DNA from: Sulfobacillus sp.
Lineage (GTDB): Bacteria; Bacillota; Sulfobacillia; Sulfobacillales; Sulfobacillaceae
Direction: 5' to 3'
Assembly (NCBI GenBank): GCA_027309085.1
Contig: DAIDDL010000009.1
Location: 1 to 64,000 of the forward strand
Length of the DNA stretch: 64,000 nucleotides
Position 1 is the first letter of the stretch. Every line of letters starts with the position of its first letter. Below, piece after piece: positions 52,552 through 61,686 of this stretch. The position numbers and the translations under genes were made by a program. Under the pieces are notes generated by a model, which searched no databases, was not told the DNA's origin, and saw nothing but the letters and a program-made list of their open reading frames with translations.

Positions 52552-53922
52552 TTGCCACAGGCAGAATCCGTGATTTTAGCGGCGGGGCGGGGCACGCGCA
52601 TGCGCTCTGGCCTGGCCAAGGCGCTGCACGAGTTGGGCGGGGTGCCGATGGTCGAGCATGTCGTGCGCGCGGTGCGCCAGGCTGGCATGGGAAAGCCCTG
52701 GGTCGTGGTCGGGCACCAGGCGCCGCGAGTCGAAGAGGCTCTGGAAGGGCAGGCGGAGTTTGTGCAGCAGCCGGAAATGCGGGGAACCGGAGATGCGGTG
52801 GCGCAGACGCTGGCGCAGCTGGACGGGGACACCCGCTACCTGGTTGTGCTGCTCGCGGACTGCCCACTGGTCCCGCCTGCCCTGATTCAGGACGTCTTAG
52901 CGGCCCATGAGAAGAGCCAGGCGGCTTGCACCATCGTCAGCATGATTGTGCCGGACCCTCAGGGATACGGCCGCATTATCCGCCAAGCCGGCGACGGGGT
53001 GAGCCGTATCGTCGAGGAGAAAGATGCGGCGGCGGACCCGGCCCTGTACCAGATTACGGAAGTCAACACCGGGATTGGGGTGTGGACCGTCAGCGGTTTG
53101 CAGCGGGTCCTGGACAGTCTGCCGTGGCACCAGGGCGAGCGCTACCTGACAGACGCTGTAGGGGCCCTGGTGGGTCAGGGCAAGCGGGTAGACGTCTATG
53201 TGGCGGCGGATGCGGCGAGGGTCAGGGGGGTGAATTCCCGCCGCGATCTCTCGCAGGCCGAAGCGTACTTGCGGGAACTGACTCTGAACCGGCTGTTTGA
53301 TGAAGGGGTCACGATTGTGGACCCGAACTCCACCTACGTGGACATTGACGTCGAAGTGGGGCAGGACACGGTGATTTACCCTATGACCTTTCTGCGCGGA
53401 CGTACCAAAATCGGGCGGGAATGCCATATCGGGCCGATGAGTTCCATCGTGTCCAGCCGGTTGGGGGACGGGGTGCGGGTGGACCGCTCAGTGGTGGAGC
53501 TCAGCCAGCTCGCCAGCCACTCATCAGTCGGTCCTTTCAGTCATTTGCGTCCGGGGACCTCCTTGGATCATAATGTGAAAATCGGGAACTTTGTCGAATT
53601 AAAGAACACCCGAGTGGGCACCGGGAGCAAGGCGGGCCATCATTCCTATCTAGGGGATGCGACGATTGGCGGCGGTGTTAATATTGGCGCAGGCACGGTA
53701 ATTGTGAATTATGACGGGCAGGCTAAACACCCGACCTTTATTGGCGATGGGGCATTCATTGGGTGCAACGCCAATCTGGTGGCCCCGGTTGAAATCGGGT
53801 CGGGCGCTTACGTCGCGGCTGGCTCCACCATCACCCAGCATGTGCCGCCAGACAGTTTGGGGATTGCCCGCGCCCGGCAGGAAAACAAACCCCAATGGGT
53901 GAGCCAGCGCCGGAAATCCTAG
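52552..53922 (+). CDS. glmU: Bifunctional UDP-GlcNAc pyrophosphorylase/glucosamine-1-phosphate acetyltransferase
   Basis: The 456-residue enzyme has an N-terminal uridyltransferase (LAAGRGTRMRSGLAKALHEL), RGTGDAVAQTL-type segment, a DCPLV metal site, and a C-terminal left-handed beta-helix of hexapeptide repeats with VELKNTRVG. It makes UDP-GlcNAc for the wall. TTG at 52552 follows GGAGGGATTGTT. Confidence 0.94.
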   Translation: MPQAESVILAAGRGTRMRSGLAKALHELGGVPMVEHVVRAVRQAGMGKPWVVVGHQAPRVEEALEGQAEFVQQPEMRGTGDAVAQTLAQLDGDTRYLVVLLADCPLVPPALIQDVLAAHEKSQAACTIVSMIVPDPQGYGRIIRQAGDGVSRIVEEKDAAADPALYQITEVNTGIGVWTVSGLQRVLDSLPWHQGERYLTDAVGALVGQGKRVDVYVAADAARVRGVNSRRDLSQAEAYLRELTLNRLFDEGVTIVDPNSTYVDIDVEVGQDTVIYPMTFLRGRTKIGRECHIGPMSSIVSSRLGDGVRVDRSVVELSQLASHSSVGPFSHLRPGTSLDHNVKIGNFVELKNTRVGTGSKAGHHSYLGDATIGGGVNIGAGTVIVNYDGQAKHPTFIGDGAFIGCNANLVAPVEIGSGAYVAAGSTITQHVPPDSLGIARARQENKPQWVSQRRKS

Positions 53923-53967
53923 AAGCGGGCAGAAAGTCAATGCAGCAGGAAGGGGATCATTGTTCCA

Positions 53968-54912
53968 ATGAGCTTTGAACGGGAAGGGGAACTGAAGATC
54001 TTTACAGGGACGGCTAACCGGGTGCTGGCTGAGAAAATTGTCTCGCACCTCGGAATCTCCCTCGGCCAGGCGGATGTCGGGAGATTTTCCAACGGGGAGA
54101 TCCGTGTCCGGCTCCTCGAAAATGTCCGCGGCACGGATGTGTTTATTGTGCAGCCGACCTCGCAGCCCGTGAACGAAAACTTGATGGAATTGCTGCTGCT
54201 GATTGATGCGGCCCGCCGGGCGTCCGCCCGGCGGGTGACAGCCGTCGTGCCCTTTTACGGCTACGCCCGCCAGGACCGCAAGGAGCAGGGCCGCGAGCCT
54301 ATTTCGGCCAAGCTGGTCGCCAATTTGATCACGGTGGCGGGAGCGCGGCGGGTGTTGACTATGGACTTGCACGCGCCCCAGATTCAGGGATTTTTCGATA
54401 TTCCCGTGGACAATCTGCAAGGGGTCCGCATTCTGTCCGAAGCCATTCATGACAAGCAGCTGGACAATTTGATGATTTTTTCCCCCGACGCGGGAGGGGT
54501 GCACCGGGCCCGCAAGATGGCCAAGTACCTGGAAGCGCCTCTAGGATTCATTGACAAGCGGAGGCCGGGGCCGAATGTGTCCGAAGTGGTCAACGTGATT
54601 GGGAAAGTGCGGGACAAGACGGTCGTCATCGTGGACGACATGATCGATACGGGGGGGACGATTGCCCAGGCAGCCCAAGCCATCATGGACCTAGGGGCCC
54701 GGGCCGTGTTTGCCGCCTGCACCCATCCCGTCTTTTCCGGGCGCGCGGCCCAGGTGCTGCGGGACTCGGCCATTGAGAGCTTTTTCGTGACGGACACCAT
54801 TTCCTTGCAGGAGCCGATGGCGCGCACGACGGTGATTACCGTCGCCACCCTTCTGGCCGAAGCCATCATGCGGGTGCATGAAGACCTCTCCGTGTCCAAG
54901 CTGTTCGAATGA
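53968..54912 (+). CDS. prs: Ribose-phosphate pyrophosphokinase
   Basis: The 314-residue enzyme contains ELKIFTGTANRVLAEKIV, FYGYARQDRK, TMDLHAPQIQGFFDIP and VIVDDMIDTGGTI (PRPP loop). It makes PRPP from ribose-5-phosphate and ATP. Overlap of 4 nt with pth. Confidence 0.96.
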   Translation: MSFEREGELKIFTGTANRVLAEKIVSHLGISLGQADVGRFSNGEIRVRLLENVRGTDVFIVQPTSQPVNENLMELLLLIDAARRASARRVTAVVPFYGYARQDRKEQGREPISAKLVANLITVAGARRVLTMDLHAPQIQGFFDIPVDNLQGVRILSEAIHDKQLDNLMIFSPDAGGVHRARKMAKYLEAPLGFIDKRRPGPNVSEVVNVIGKVRDKTVVIVDDMIDTGGTIAQAAQAIMDLGARAVFAACTHPVFSGRAAQVLRDSAIESFFVTDTISLQEPMARTTVITVATLLAEAIMRVHEDLSVSKLFE

Positions 54913-55472
54913 GCACTCCGGAGATTCGTCTGATTGCCGGTTTGGGCAACCCTGGGCTGGAGTATGCGAAGACCCGCCACAACGTGGGATTCATGGTGCT
55001 GGACCGCCTGGCCGAGCAGCGCGGGGCGAGTTTCGCGCGCAACCGTTTCGGGCTCCTCGGCAAATGGGGCGGGGTGTTCCTGCTCAAGCCCCTGACCTTT
55101 ATGAACCTGAGCGGCGACGCTGTCGGGGCGCTCGCCCGTTTTTATAAAATTTCGGCCCAGCAGATCCTCATTATTTCCGATGACCTGGATCTGCCTCTGG
55201 GCACCGTCCGGGTCCGGGCGCGCGGGTCCAGCGGCGGCCACAACGGGCTCAAGTCCGTAATCCAGGTGTTGGGCACGGACGAATTTTCCCGGATCAAGGT
55301 CGGCATCGGCCGCCCGCCGGGGAGCATGGCGGTTATAGACTGGGTGCTCAGCCGCTTTGGCGCCGAGGAGAGAGCAGCGCTCGGCGGGGCGCTGGGCGAG
55401 GCGGTGGACGCGGCGGAGTGGGTGGTGGTCCATGGCGCGCAAGATGCCATGAACCGGTTCAACGGGCGCTAG
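54909..55472 (+). CDS. pth: Peptidyl-tRNA hydrolase
   Basis: The 187-residue enzyme contains GLGNPGLEYAKTRHNVGF (catalytic His), PLTFMNLSGDAV and SSGGHNGLKSV. It frees tRNA from stalled peptidyl-tRNA. Confidence 0.95.
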   Translation: MSTPEIRLIAGLGNPGLEYAKTRHNVGFMVLDRLAEQRGASFARNRFGLLGKWGGVFLLKPLTFMNLSGDAVGALARFYKISAQQILIISDDLDLPLGTVRVRARGSSGGHNGLKSVIQVLGTDEFSRIKVGIGRPPGSMAVIDWVLSRFGAEERAALGGALGEAVDAAEWVVVHGAQDAMNRFNGR

Positions 55473-55536
55473 CGGCAGACTTGGGGGCCTCCAGACAGGG
55501 CACACTAACGGTATCTTGGTATCAGGAGGGTCCGTT

Positions 55537-55743
55537 ATGGTGGTGTACCGCTGCCGGCACTGCGGCAGGATGATTGGAGAATATGCAGGGTCCTGGGATG
55601 ACCCGCTGCTGGGCTTAGCCCAGCTGCCCTCCGAGGATCAGGACGCGCTCATCACGTGTATAGCGCCAGGCCAAACCCAAGTCAGCATCTTGTGCGAGCA
55701 CTGCCTGCCCGTTCCTTATGATGAGGGCTTGTGGTATAACTAG
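55537..55743 (+). CDS. fin: Anti-sigma-F factor Fin
   Basis: The 68-residue protein contains CRHCG and ILCEHC zinc pairs with LGLAQLPSEDQ between, matching Fin (YabK). In Bacillus it helps the forespore switch from sigma-F to sigma-G. ATG at 55537 has AGGAGGG upstream. Position between pth and mfd is conserved. Confidence 0.9.
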   Translation: MVVYRCRHCGRMIGEYAGSWDDPLLGLAQLPSEDQDALITCIAPGQTQVSILCEHCLPVPYDEGLWYN

Positions 55744-55816
55744 GAACAAAGCTGGACCCGGGAGTTTTTGCCAGGGTCCGCAAGTCCTGGCAATGACAGG
55801 GATGAAAGGAATAATC

Positions 55817-58800
55817 ATGGCCGATTTAAGCTCACTGCGCACGCTGTGGTCAGGGTATGCGCCGTTTCATGACTTGACGGAGGCTTTGGGTGCGGGAAAG
55901 ACCGCCCAGGTGTTCGGATTATCGGGTTCATTACCCTCTTTGTTGGCAGCGGGGGTATTACAGGCAGCGGCCCGTCCGGTTCTGGTGGTGACGGTGGGAT
56001 TTTCGGAGGCCCAGACTTTTGAGGCCGAGCTCGCCCAGTTTGTGCCGCAGGCTCCCGTGTATCTCCTGCCTCCCCGCCCCCATGTCACCGGGGAGGTGCA
56101 GGCCCAAAGCCACGAATGGATGCTGCGCCGCATTGAAGCGCTGGACCACGCGGCGCATGACCCGAGGACTGTGCTGGTCGCGCCGGTCGAGGCAGCCCGG
56201 CAACTGCTGATGCCCCAGACCCACAAAGCTCTGACTGTGAATGTGGGGGACATTCTGGACCAGGGCGAGCTAGTCACCCGCCTGGTCCAGCTCGGCTACC
56301 AGCGGGATGCGGAAGTGGGGGAAGAAGCGACCTTCGCGGTGCGCGGCGGGATCGTGGATGTGTTTGCGCCAGGAGGCCCGGCGTACCGGATCGAGTGGTA
56401 TGGCGAGGAGATTGATTCCCTGCGCGTGTTTGATGTGGAGACCCAGAAGACGGTGGAGATGACGCAGCAGGCCGTGATTGGGGCAGCCCGGGAACTTTTG
56501 CTGACCCCAGCCGAACGGGACCGCGGACTGGAGCGCATTGCTCAGGAAGCCACGACGCTGTTTCACAATCTGGAATCCATGGGACAGCAGGACGTCGCCC
56601 ACAAAACCAAAGAACGGTTCGGGCACTGGCTCGCCGATCTGGCCGAGGGCCGCACGTTTGCAGGCATCGAGCGCTACGGGGCGGCCTTTTACCCACTCCA
56701 GTCCCTCACCCAAGTCTTTTCACGGCCGCCGCTTTTGATGTATCACGACCTGCCGAGGATTGCGGACGCCCTGCGCGGACGGGATCTGGACGAAACCGAC
56801 GAACGTCTGCGGCGCTTGGAACGCGGGGACTTTCTGCCGGTGGAGGCGGAAGCCACCCTCACCCAGGAACAATTTTTTGTTCGGCTGAAAGGCTACGGGG
56901 AACTGAGCCTGTCCCTGATGCCGCACCAGCGCAAGGAAAGCGGGATGCATCTGAACCTCACGGGGCGCCCTGCCCCCCGCATTCACGGCCAGACAGACCT
57001 GCTGAAGGCGGAAGTGACACGGCTGCGCAAGTCGCGGCTCAAGGTGGGGCTGGTGCTGCGGGACGGTGACGCCGTTCAGGTCATGCAGCGCCAGCTGATT
57101 GATGTGGGCATTCCCTGCCGCCAAGGCCTGGGCGAGATAGGGGAAGTCGGGTTGCTGACAGGGCAATTGGCGCACGGCTTCATCCTGTCGGAACTGGGGA
57201 TTGCCATCCTGGCTGAGACGGAGCTGTCTGGACGCGAGCAGCCACGCCTGCGGCGTGCCCAAGAACCGCGGCAGACGGTGCGCCTGGCCGACTTGAAAGC
57301 CGGAGATTACGTGGTGCACATTACGCACGGGATCGGCCGCTACCTGGGCATGGTGACCCTCGACATCCAGAACCAGCACAAGGACTATCTCCATGTCCAG
57401 TACGCTGGCCACGACACGCTGTATGTGCCCACCGACCAGTTGGGCCTGATTCAAAAGTACATCGGGGTGGAGGGCAAGGATCCCAAATTGTCGAAAATGG
57501 GGGGCCAGGAATGGTCCCGGGTCAAAGACAAGGTGCGCGCCTCAGTCCGGCAGATGGCCGAAGAACTGATCCGCCTCTATGCGGTGCGGGAGTCCCGGCC
57601 CGGCATCGGATTTGCCGATGACACCCCATGGCAGAAGGAATTTGAGTCTGCCTTCGGCTACGAAGAGACCGGTGACCAGGTCCGGTCGATCGAGGAAATC
57701 AAGAGAGACATGGAGAAGACCCGGCCCATGGACCGCCTCTTGTGCGGGGATGTGGGCTATGGCAAGACGGAAGTGGCCTTTCGGGCGGCATTCAAGGCCA
57801 TCATGTCGGGTAAGCAGGTCGCCTTTCTGGTGCCAACCACCCTCCTCGCCGACCAGCACTTTTCCACGGCCAAGGCCCGCTTTTCCGGATTTCCCGTCAG
57901 CGTGGAAGTGATCAGCCGGTTCCGGACCCCCAAGCAGCAGAAAGACGTGCTGGCCCAGCTCATTAAAGGCCAGGTCGACCTGATTATCGGGACCCACCGC
58001 CTATTAGGCAAGGACGTCAAGTTCCGGGACCTGGGCCTGCTGATTGTCGATGAGGAGCACCGTTTTGGGGTGGCCCATAAAGAGCGCATCAAGGCCATGC
58101 GGGAGAATATCGACGTGCTCACCCTGTCGGCCACCCCTATCCCCCGCACTCTGCATATGGCCATGGTGGGCGTCCGTGATATGAGCCTGATTGAGACGCC
58201 GCCGCTGGACCGCTTGCCAGTGGAGACCATGGTAGCGGAGTTTGACGAGGATTTGGTGCGCGAAGCCGTGCGGCGGGAGCTGGACCGGGGCGGGCAGGTT
58301 TTCTATGTGCAAAACCGGATTCTGGCGATGGACCAGACCGTGTCCCGGCTGATGAAGATGTTTCCTGATGCGGCCATCGGGGTGATTCACGGGAGAATGG
58401 ACGAGACCCGGATCGAAGATGTCATGGCCCGGTTCATTGAACAGGAATACGATATTCTGGTGGCGACCAGCATTATTGAGTCCGGGCTCGACATTCCCAA
58501 TGCCAATACCCTTGTGGTGGAAGACGCTGACCGGATGGGGTTGGCCCAACTCTACCAAATCCGGGGGCGGGTAGGCCGTTCGGCCCGCCTGGCCTATGCC
58601 TATTTCACTTACCGGCGGGACAAGACACTGACCCCGCAAGCCGAGAAGAGGCTGGAAGCCATCCGGGAATTCACGGAGCTGGGAGCCGGCTACCAGATCG
58701 CCCTGCGCGACCTCGAAATCCGGGGGGCGGGCAACCTGCTGGGTTCGGAACAGCACGGCTTCATCGCCTCCGTCGGTTTTGACCTCTATACCCAATTGCT

Positions 58801-59323
58801 GGCCGAAGCCGTGCGCGAACTGAAAGGGGAGCAGGCGCCGGTGGAGGTCGACCCAGCGATTGACATCGCTGTCGACGCCTATTTGCCCGACACCTATATC
58901 AATGCCTCCTCCCAGAAGGTTTCCTTGTATAAACGGCTGGTTTCTGCGACAAGCTTAGAGGAAATCGAGGCTTTGGCCGAGGAGATCGCTGACCGCTTTG
59001 GACCTGTGCCTGTGCCCGTCGCCCGCCTGCTTCAGCTCTCCAGGGTGCGGGTCATGGCCAAGAATCTGAAGATTGTCCAGATTAGCTACAGGAAGGACAG
59101 GATTTTCCTTAAGAGCCTGGCGGAGAACCCCATGGATGTGGAGGCGCTGCACCGTTTGGCCGCCCGCTATCCCGGACGTCTGGTTCCCGGGGCGGCCAAA
59201 GCTCCGGAACTTAGCGTCAGACTGCCTCTGCGGCACACGGCCGAGCATGTTCTCGACACGGCCGAAGAGGTGCTGCTGACCATCAGGGGAGCGGGTGCCG
59301 GTGGCAAACAGGAAAGCGGGTAA
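55817..59323 (+). CDS. mfd: Transcription-repair coupling factor
   Basis: The 1168-residue helicase has UvrB-homology N-domains, an RNA polymerase-interacting domain from DYVVHITHGIGRYLGM, then helicase motifs LLCGDVGYGKTEVAF (Walker A), LIVDEEHRFG (DEEH), TLSATPIPRTLHM and QIRGRVGRS. It removes stalled RNA polymerase and recruits UvrA. ATG at 55817 follows GAAAGGAATAATC. Confidence 0.96.
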   Translation: MADLSSLRTLWSGYAPFHDLTEALGAGKTAQVFGLSGSLPSLLAAGVLQAAARPVLVVTVGFSEAQTFEAELAQFVPQAPVYLLPPRPHVTGEVQAQSHEWMLRRIEALDHAAHDPRTVLVAPVEAARQLLMPQTHKALTVNVGDILDQGELVTRLVQLGYQRDAEVGEEATFAVRGGIVDVFAPGGPAYRIEWYGEEIDSLRVFDVETQKTVEMTQQAVIGAARELLLTPAERDRGLERIAQEATTLFHNLESMGQQDVAHKTKERFGHWLADLAEGRTFAGIERYGAAFYPLQSLTQVFSRPPLLMYHDLPRIADALRGRDLDETDERLRRLERGDFLPVEAEATLTQEQFFVRLKGYGELSLSLMPHQRKESGMHLNLTGRPAPRIHGQTDLLKAEVTRLRKSRLKVGLVLRDGDAVQVMQRQLIDVGIPCRQGLGEIGEVGLLTGQLAHGFILSELGIAILAETELSGREQPRLRRAQEPRQTVRLADLKAGDYVVHITHGIGRYLGMVTLDIQNQHKDYLHVQYAGHDTLYVPTDQLGLIQKYIGVEGKDPKLSKMGGQEWSRVKDKVRASVRQMAEELIRLYAVRESRPGIGFADDTPWQKEFESAFGYEETGDQVRSIEEIKRDMEKTRPMDRLLCGDVGYGKTEVAFRAAFKAIMSGKQVAFLVPTTLLADQHFSTAKARFSGFPVSVEVISRFRTPKQQKDVLAQLIKGQVDLIIGTHRLLGKDVKFRDLGLLIVDEEHRFGVAHKERIKAMRENIDVLTLSATPIPRTLHMAMVGVRDMSLIETPPLDRLPVETMVAEFDEDLVREAVRRELDRGGQVFYVQNRILAMDQTVSRLMKMFPDAAIGVIHGRMDETRIEDVMARFIEQEYDILVATSIIESGLDIPNANTLVVEDADRMGLAQLYQIRGRVGRSARLAYAYFTYRRDKTLTPQAEKRLEAIREFTELGAGYQIALRDLEIRGAGNLLGSEQHGFIASVGFDLYTQLLAEAVRELKGEQAPVEVDPAIDIAVDAYLPDTYINASSQKVSLYKRLVSATSLEEIEALAEEIADRFGPVPVPVARLLQLSRVRVMAKNLKIVQISYRKDRIFLKSLAENPMDVEALHRLAARYPGRLVPGAAKAPELSVRLPLRHTAEHVLDTAEEVLLTIRGAGAGGKQESG

Positions 59324-60224
59324 GGCGCTAACATGGCTCATGGTGGCGGGTATGGCGTCTGGATGCGGGTCAGGGACGAAATCAGCCGTGGCCGAGGTGA
59401 ACGGGGTCCCCATCAGTGCGGTGCAGTGGGACAGTGCACTCCGCGGCAATGCTCTCATGAATGGAGAGCGTCCCAATATGGCTCCGGCTCTGGAAAAGGT
59501 CCAGCTCAGCACCTATGCCGACCAGGTGGCCGTGATGCAGTACAGTCAGAAACAGCATTGGCTGACCCCTCAAAAAGCTTCGGCTGAGGCCGGGGCGGCA
59601 ATAGCTCAGGCCGTCCGGGCCCACTTTGGGGACCGGACGGCTCTTTTCGCCCTGCTCCACCGCTACCAGGTGGGGCCTAAAAATCTGGTGGGCTACGTCA
59701 CTGGCCAGATGTGGCTGATTGCGGCTTTTGACCATGTCACGCAGCATGTGCCCCAACCCTCCTTGCAGGATATTCAAACGTACTACCAGCACCACCCCCA
59801 GCAGTTTCTCACCCCGACCGCGGTGCTGGCCCGTGAAATTGTGCTGCCCACAGCGGCTGAAGCCGCCTCGGTGATGAGCCGGTGGGCGCATGGCGCCCGG
59901 TTTACCGCGCTCGCCCAAAAGTATTCGTCAGACCGCAGCAACCGGGATTCGGGCGGAACCATGGGTTGGGTCTTGGCGTCTTTAAACCCTCTAACTCCGA
60001 CCAATGCATTCCTTTTGGGCCACTCTCCGGGACATAGTGGTATAGTTCACACCCGTTTAGGCTACGCTATCATCGAAGTTCAAGCGGTGCAGGGCGGGAC
60101 GCCGCTTCCCCTCAGCGAGGCTGCCCAGGGCGTGAAGGAACAACTGTGGCGGGCCGCGAGGGCGCAGGCGTTCGATCAGTGGTCCCGGACCATTATTCGC
60201 CGGGCGGATGTGAAACTGCTTTAA
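59295..60224 (+). CDS. PrsA/SurA-like foldase lipoprotein
   Basis: The 309-residue protein has a lipobox (VAGMASGC, Cys24) after a short hydrophobic segment, an N-terminal SurA-like helical part and a parvulin domain (AREIVLPTAAEA through GWVLASLNPL and GYAIIEVQ). It folds exported proteins outside the membrane. It overlaps the mfd end by 29 nt; the GTG at 59295 or 59301 is the start. Confidence 0.85.
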   Translation: MPVANRKAGKALTWLMVAGMASGCGSGTKSAVAEVNGVPISAVQWDSALRGNALMNGERPNMAPALEKVQLSTYADQVAVMQYSQKQHWLTPQKASAEAGAAIAQAVRAHFGDRTALFALLHRYQVGPKNLVGYVTGQMWLIAAFDHVTQHVPQPSLQDIQTYYQHHPQQFLTPTAVLAREIVLPTAAEAASVMSRWAHGARFTALAQKYSSDRSNRDSGGTMGWVLASLNPLTPTNAFLLGHSPGHSGIVHTRLGYAIIEVQAVQGGTPLPLSEAAQGVKEQLWRAARAQAFDQWSRTIIRRADVKLL

Positions 60225-60262
60225 GTTGTGAGTTTCTACCATCCGGCAGTTCTGGAAAAAAT

Positions 60263-60292
60263 GCATAAACGTCTGGGCCGGTCGATATACTA
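60263..60292 (+). promoter_or_regulatory. Sigma-G type promoter of spoVT
   Basis: GCATA (60263-60267) fits the -35 GHATR, 18 nt, then TATACTA (60286-60292), one mismatch from CATWHTA. It is 35 nt before the spoVT start. Confidence 0.8.
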
Positions 60293-60327
60293 CCCCTGAG
60301 AGGCCGCAGGCGAAAGGAGGGCCATTA

Positions 60328-60882
60328 GTGAAAGCTACCGGCATTGTGCGCCGAATAGATGACTTGGGTCGTGTGGTGATTCCCAAGGAGATCCGCAGGA
60401 CTTTGCGGATTCGGGAGGGCGATCCCCTGGAAATCTTCGTGGACCGCGACGGCGAGGTCATACTCAAAAAGTACTCCCCGATTGGAGAATTGGGCGATTT
60501 CGCCAAAGAATACGCGGATTCTCTGTACGAGGCGGTTGGACATATCGCGCTGATTGCGGACCGGGATGCCATTATCGCTGTCTCCGGGGCTCCGAAGAAA
60601 GAGTTTCTGAACAAGGCGCTGGGTGTCCTGGTCGAGAAGGCGATGGAAGACCGCAAGACCTCTTTTTACAACCAAGGAGACCATAAGCCGAAAGGCAGCC
60701 TGGTCGGCGATGAGGACGAGGATAAGTTTCTGGTCGAAGTGATTGCGCCGATTATTTCCGAAGGAGACCCGATTGGCGCGGTGATTATCTGCACGCGCGA
60801 ACCCGATGTAAAGATGGGTGAGATGGAGGTAAAACTGGCGGAAACGGCGGCGGGCTTCCTGGCGAAGCAGATGGAACAATAG
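60328..60882 (+). CDS. spoVT: Stage V sporulation regulator SpoVT
   Basis: The 184-residue protein has an AbrB-type N-terminus (ATGIVRRIDDLGRVVIPKEI) and a GAF-like C-terminal domain. It tunes forespore genes under sigma-G. GTG at 60328 follows AAAGGAGGGCC. Confidence 0.96.
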   Translation: MKATGIVRRIDDLGRVVIPKEIRRTLRIREGDPLEIFVDRDGEVILKKYSPIGELGDFAKEYADSLYEAVGHIALIADRDAIIAVSGAPKKEFLNKALGVLVEKAMEDRKTSFYNQGDHKPKGSLVGDEDEDKFLVEVIAPIISEGDPIGAVIICTREPDVKMGEMEVKLAETAAGFLAKQMEQ

Positions 60883-60922
60883 CCTTCATTTCCACACGCT
60901 CTGATCTTTTTCGGTAGGAAGC

Positions 60923-60953
60923 CCGCAATGATCTCCGGATCATTGCGGTTTTC
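60923..60953 (+). terminator. Rho-independent terminator after spoVT
   Basis: An 11-bp perfect stem (60923-60933 with 60938-60948), loop TCCG and four T. It can also serve the convergent gene. Confidence 0.9.
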
Positions 60954-60960
60954 TTATGCC

Positions 60961-61515
60961 TTAGGCGCCTTGTGGCGCAGGCGGGGCCGGGTTGAGATGC
61001 GTCACGTCATAAGCGGGAGACACAGGCTGCCCGGGAAAATCCACTGGGTCAAAATTGAATGACTCGCCGTAGACCTTCCACTGCTGTTGGGAATGTTCGA
61101 GCCAGAAAGTCACGATTTCCTGAGTTCTCTGGCTGCCGCGGGGCCGGAACGCCCGGGTGACCGCAATGCGGTAATCGACCACCGCGCGGGTGTCGGACAG
61201 GGAATCGAAGCTCCTGTCGGCGACCGCCACGTCGGTCGAGACGGGAGAAAGCCCGCTGGCCGTGTCACCGGCCACAGCCTGGCCCCACAGCCACTGCGTG
61301 AGAAACAGAGCCTGGCTGCCAGGAACGAGATGGCGGTCAAGCTGGGCCAACTGCCGGGGATCGTGAGGATTCATGCCCACCTCTCCTTGCAGCACCGTTC
61401 CGGCCACCCCCAGCACGGCAAACTGTGGAGATTCCATGCGGGCATGGGCCAGCACGCCGAGAAGGCCTAAAGCGGCCGTTCCGGCGATCAGGCTCCATGC
61501 CGTTGTGCGCTGCAT
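60961..61515 (-). CDS. Exported protein of unknown function
   Basis: The 184-residue protein has an N-terminal signal anchor (TTAWSLIAGTAALGLLGVLAHA). The rest is extracytoplasmic, with conserved aromatic stretch TFWLEHSQQQWKVYGESFNF near residues 137-156. No family recognised. It is convergent with spoVT, with the stop only 8 nt past the terminator. Confidence 0.6.
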   Translation of the reverse strand: MQRTTAWSLIAGTAALGLLGVLAHARMESPQFAVLGVAGTVLQGEVGMNPHDPRQLAQLDRHLVPGSQALFLTQWLWGQAVAGDTASGLSPVSTDVAVADRSFDSLSDTRAVVDYRIAVTRAFRPRGSQRTQEIVTFWLEHSQQQWKVYGESFNFDPVDFPGQPVSPAYDVTHLNPAPPAPQGA

Positions 61516-61686
61516 CCCTTCTGGCTCCCACCCTTCTTGCCTCTATACTAGCGGGGAGGGTCCGCAAACACAACCCGGCTGGGCGCCAGCCGTTTCCTTC
61601 GGGGAGATTTTGAGGCATGATAAAAAGGTAGGAGCATTTGATGCAATCCTCAGCTGAGGGTAAGGGAAAGGCAGGCTAAAGGTATC

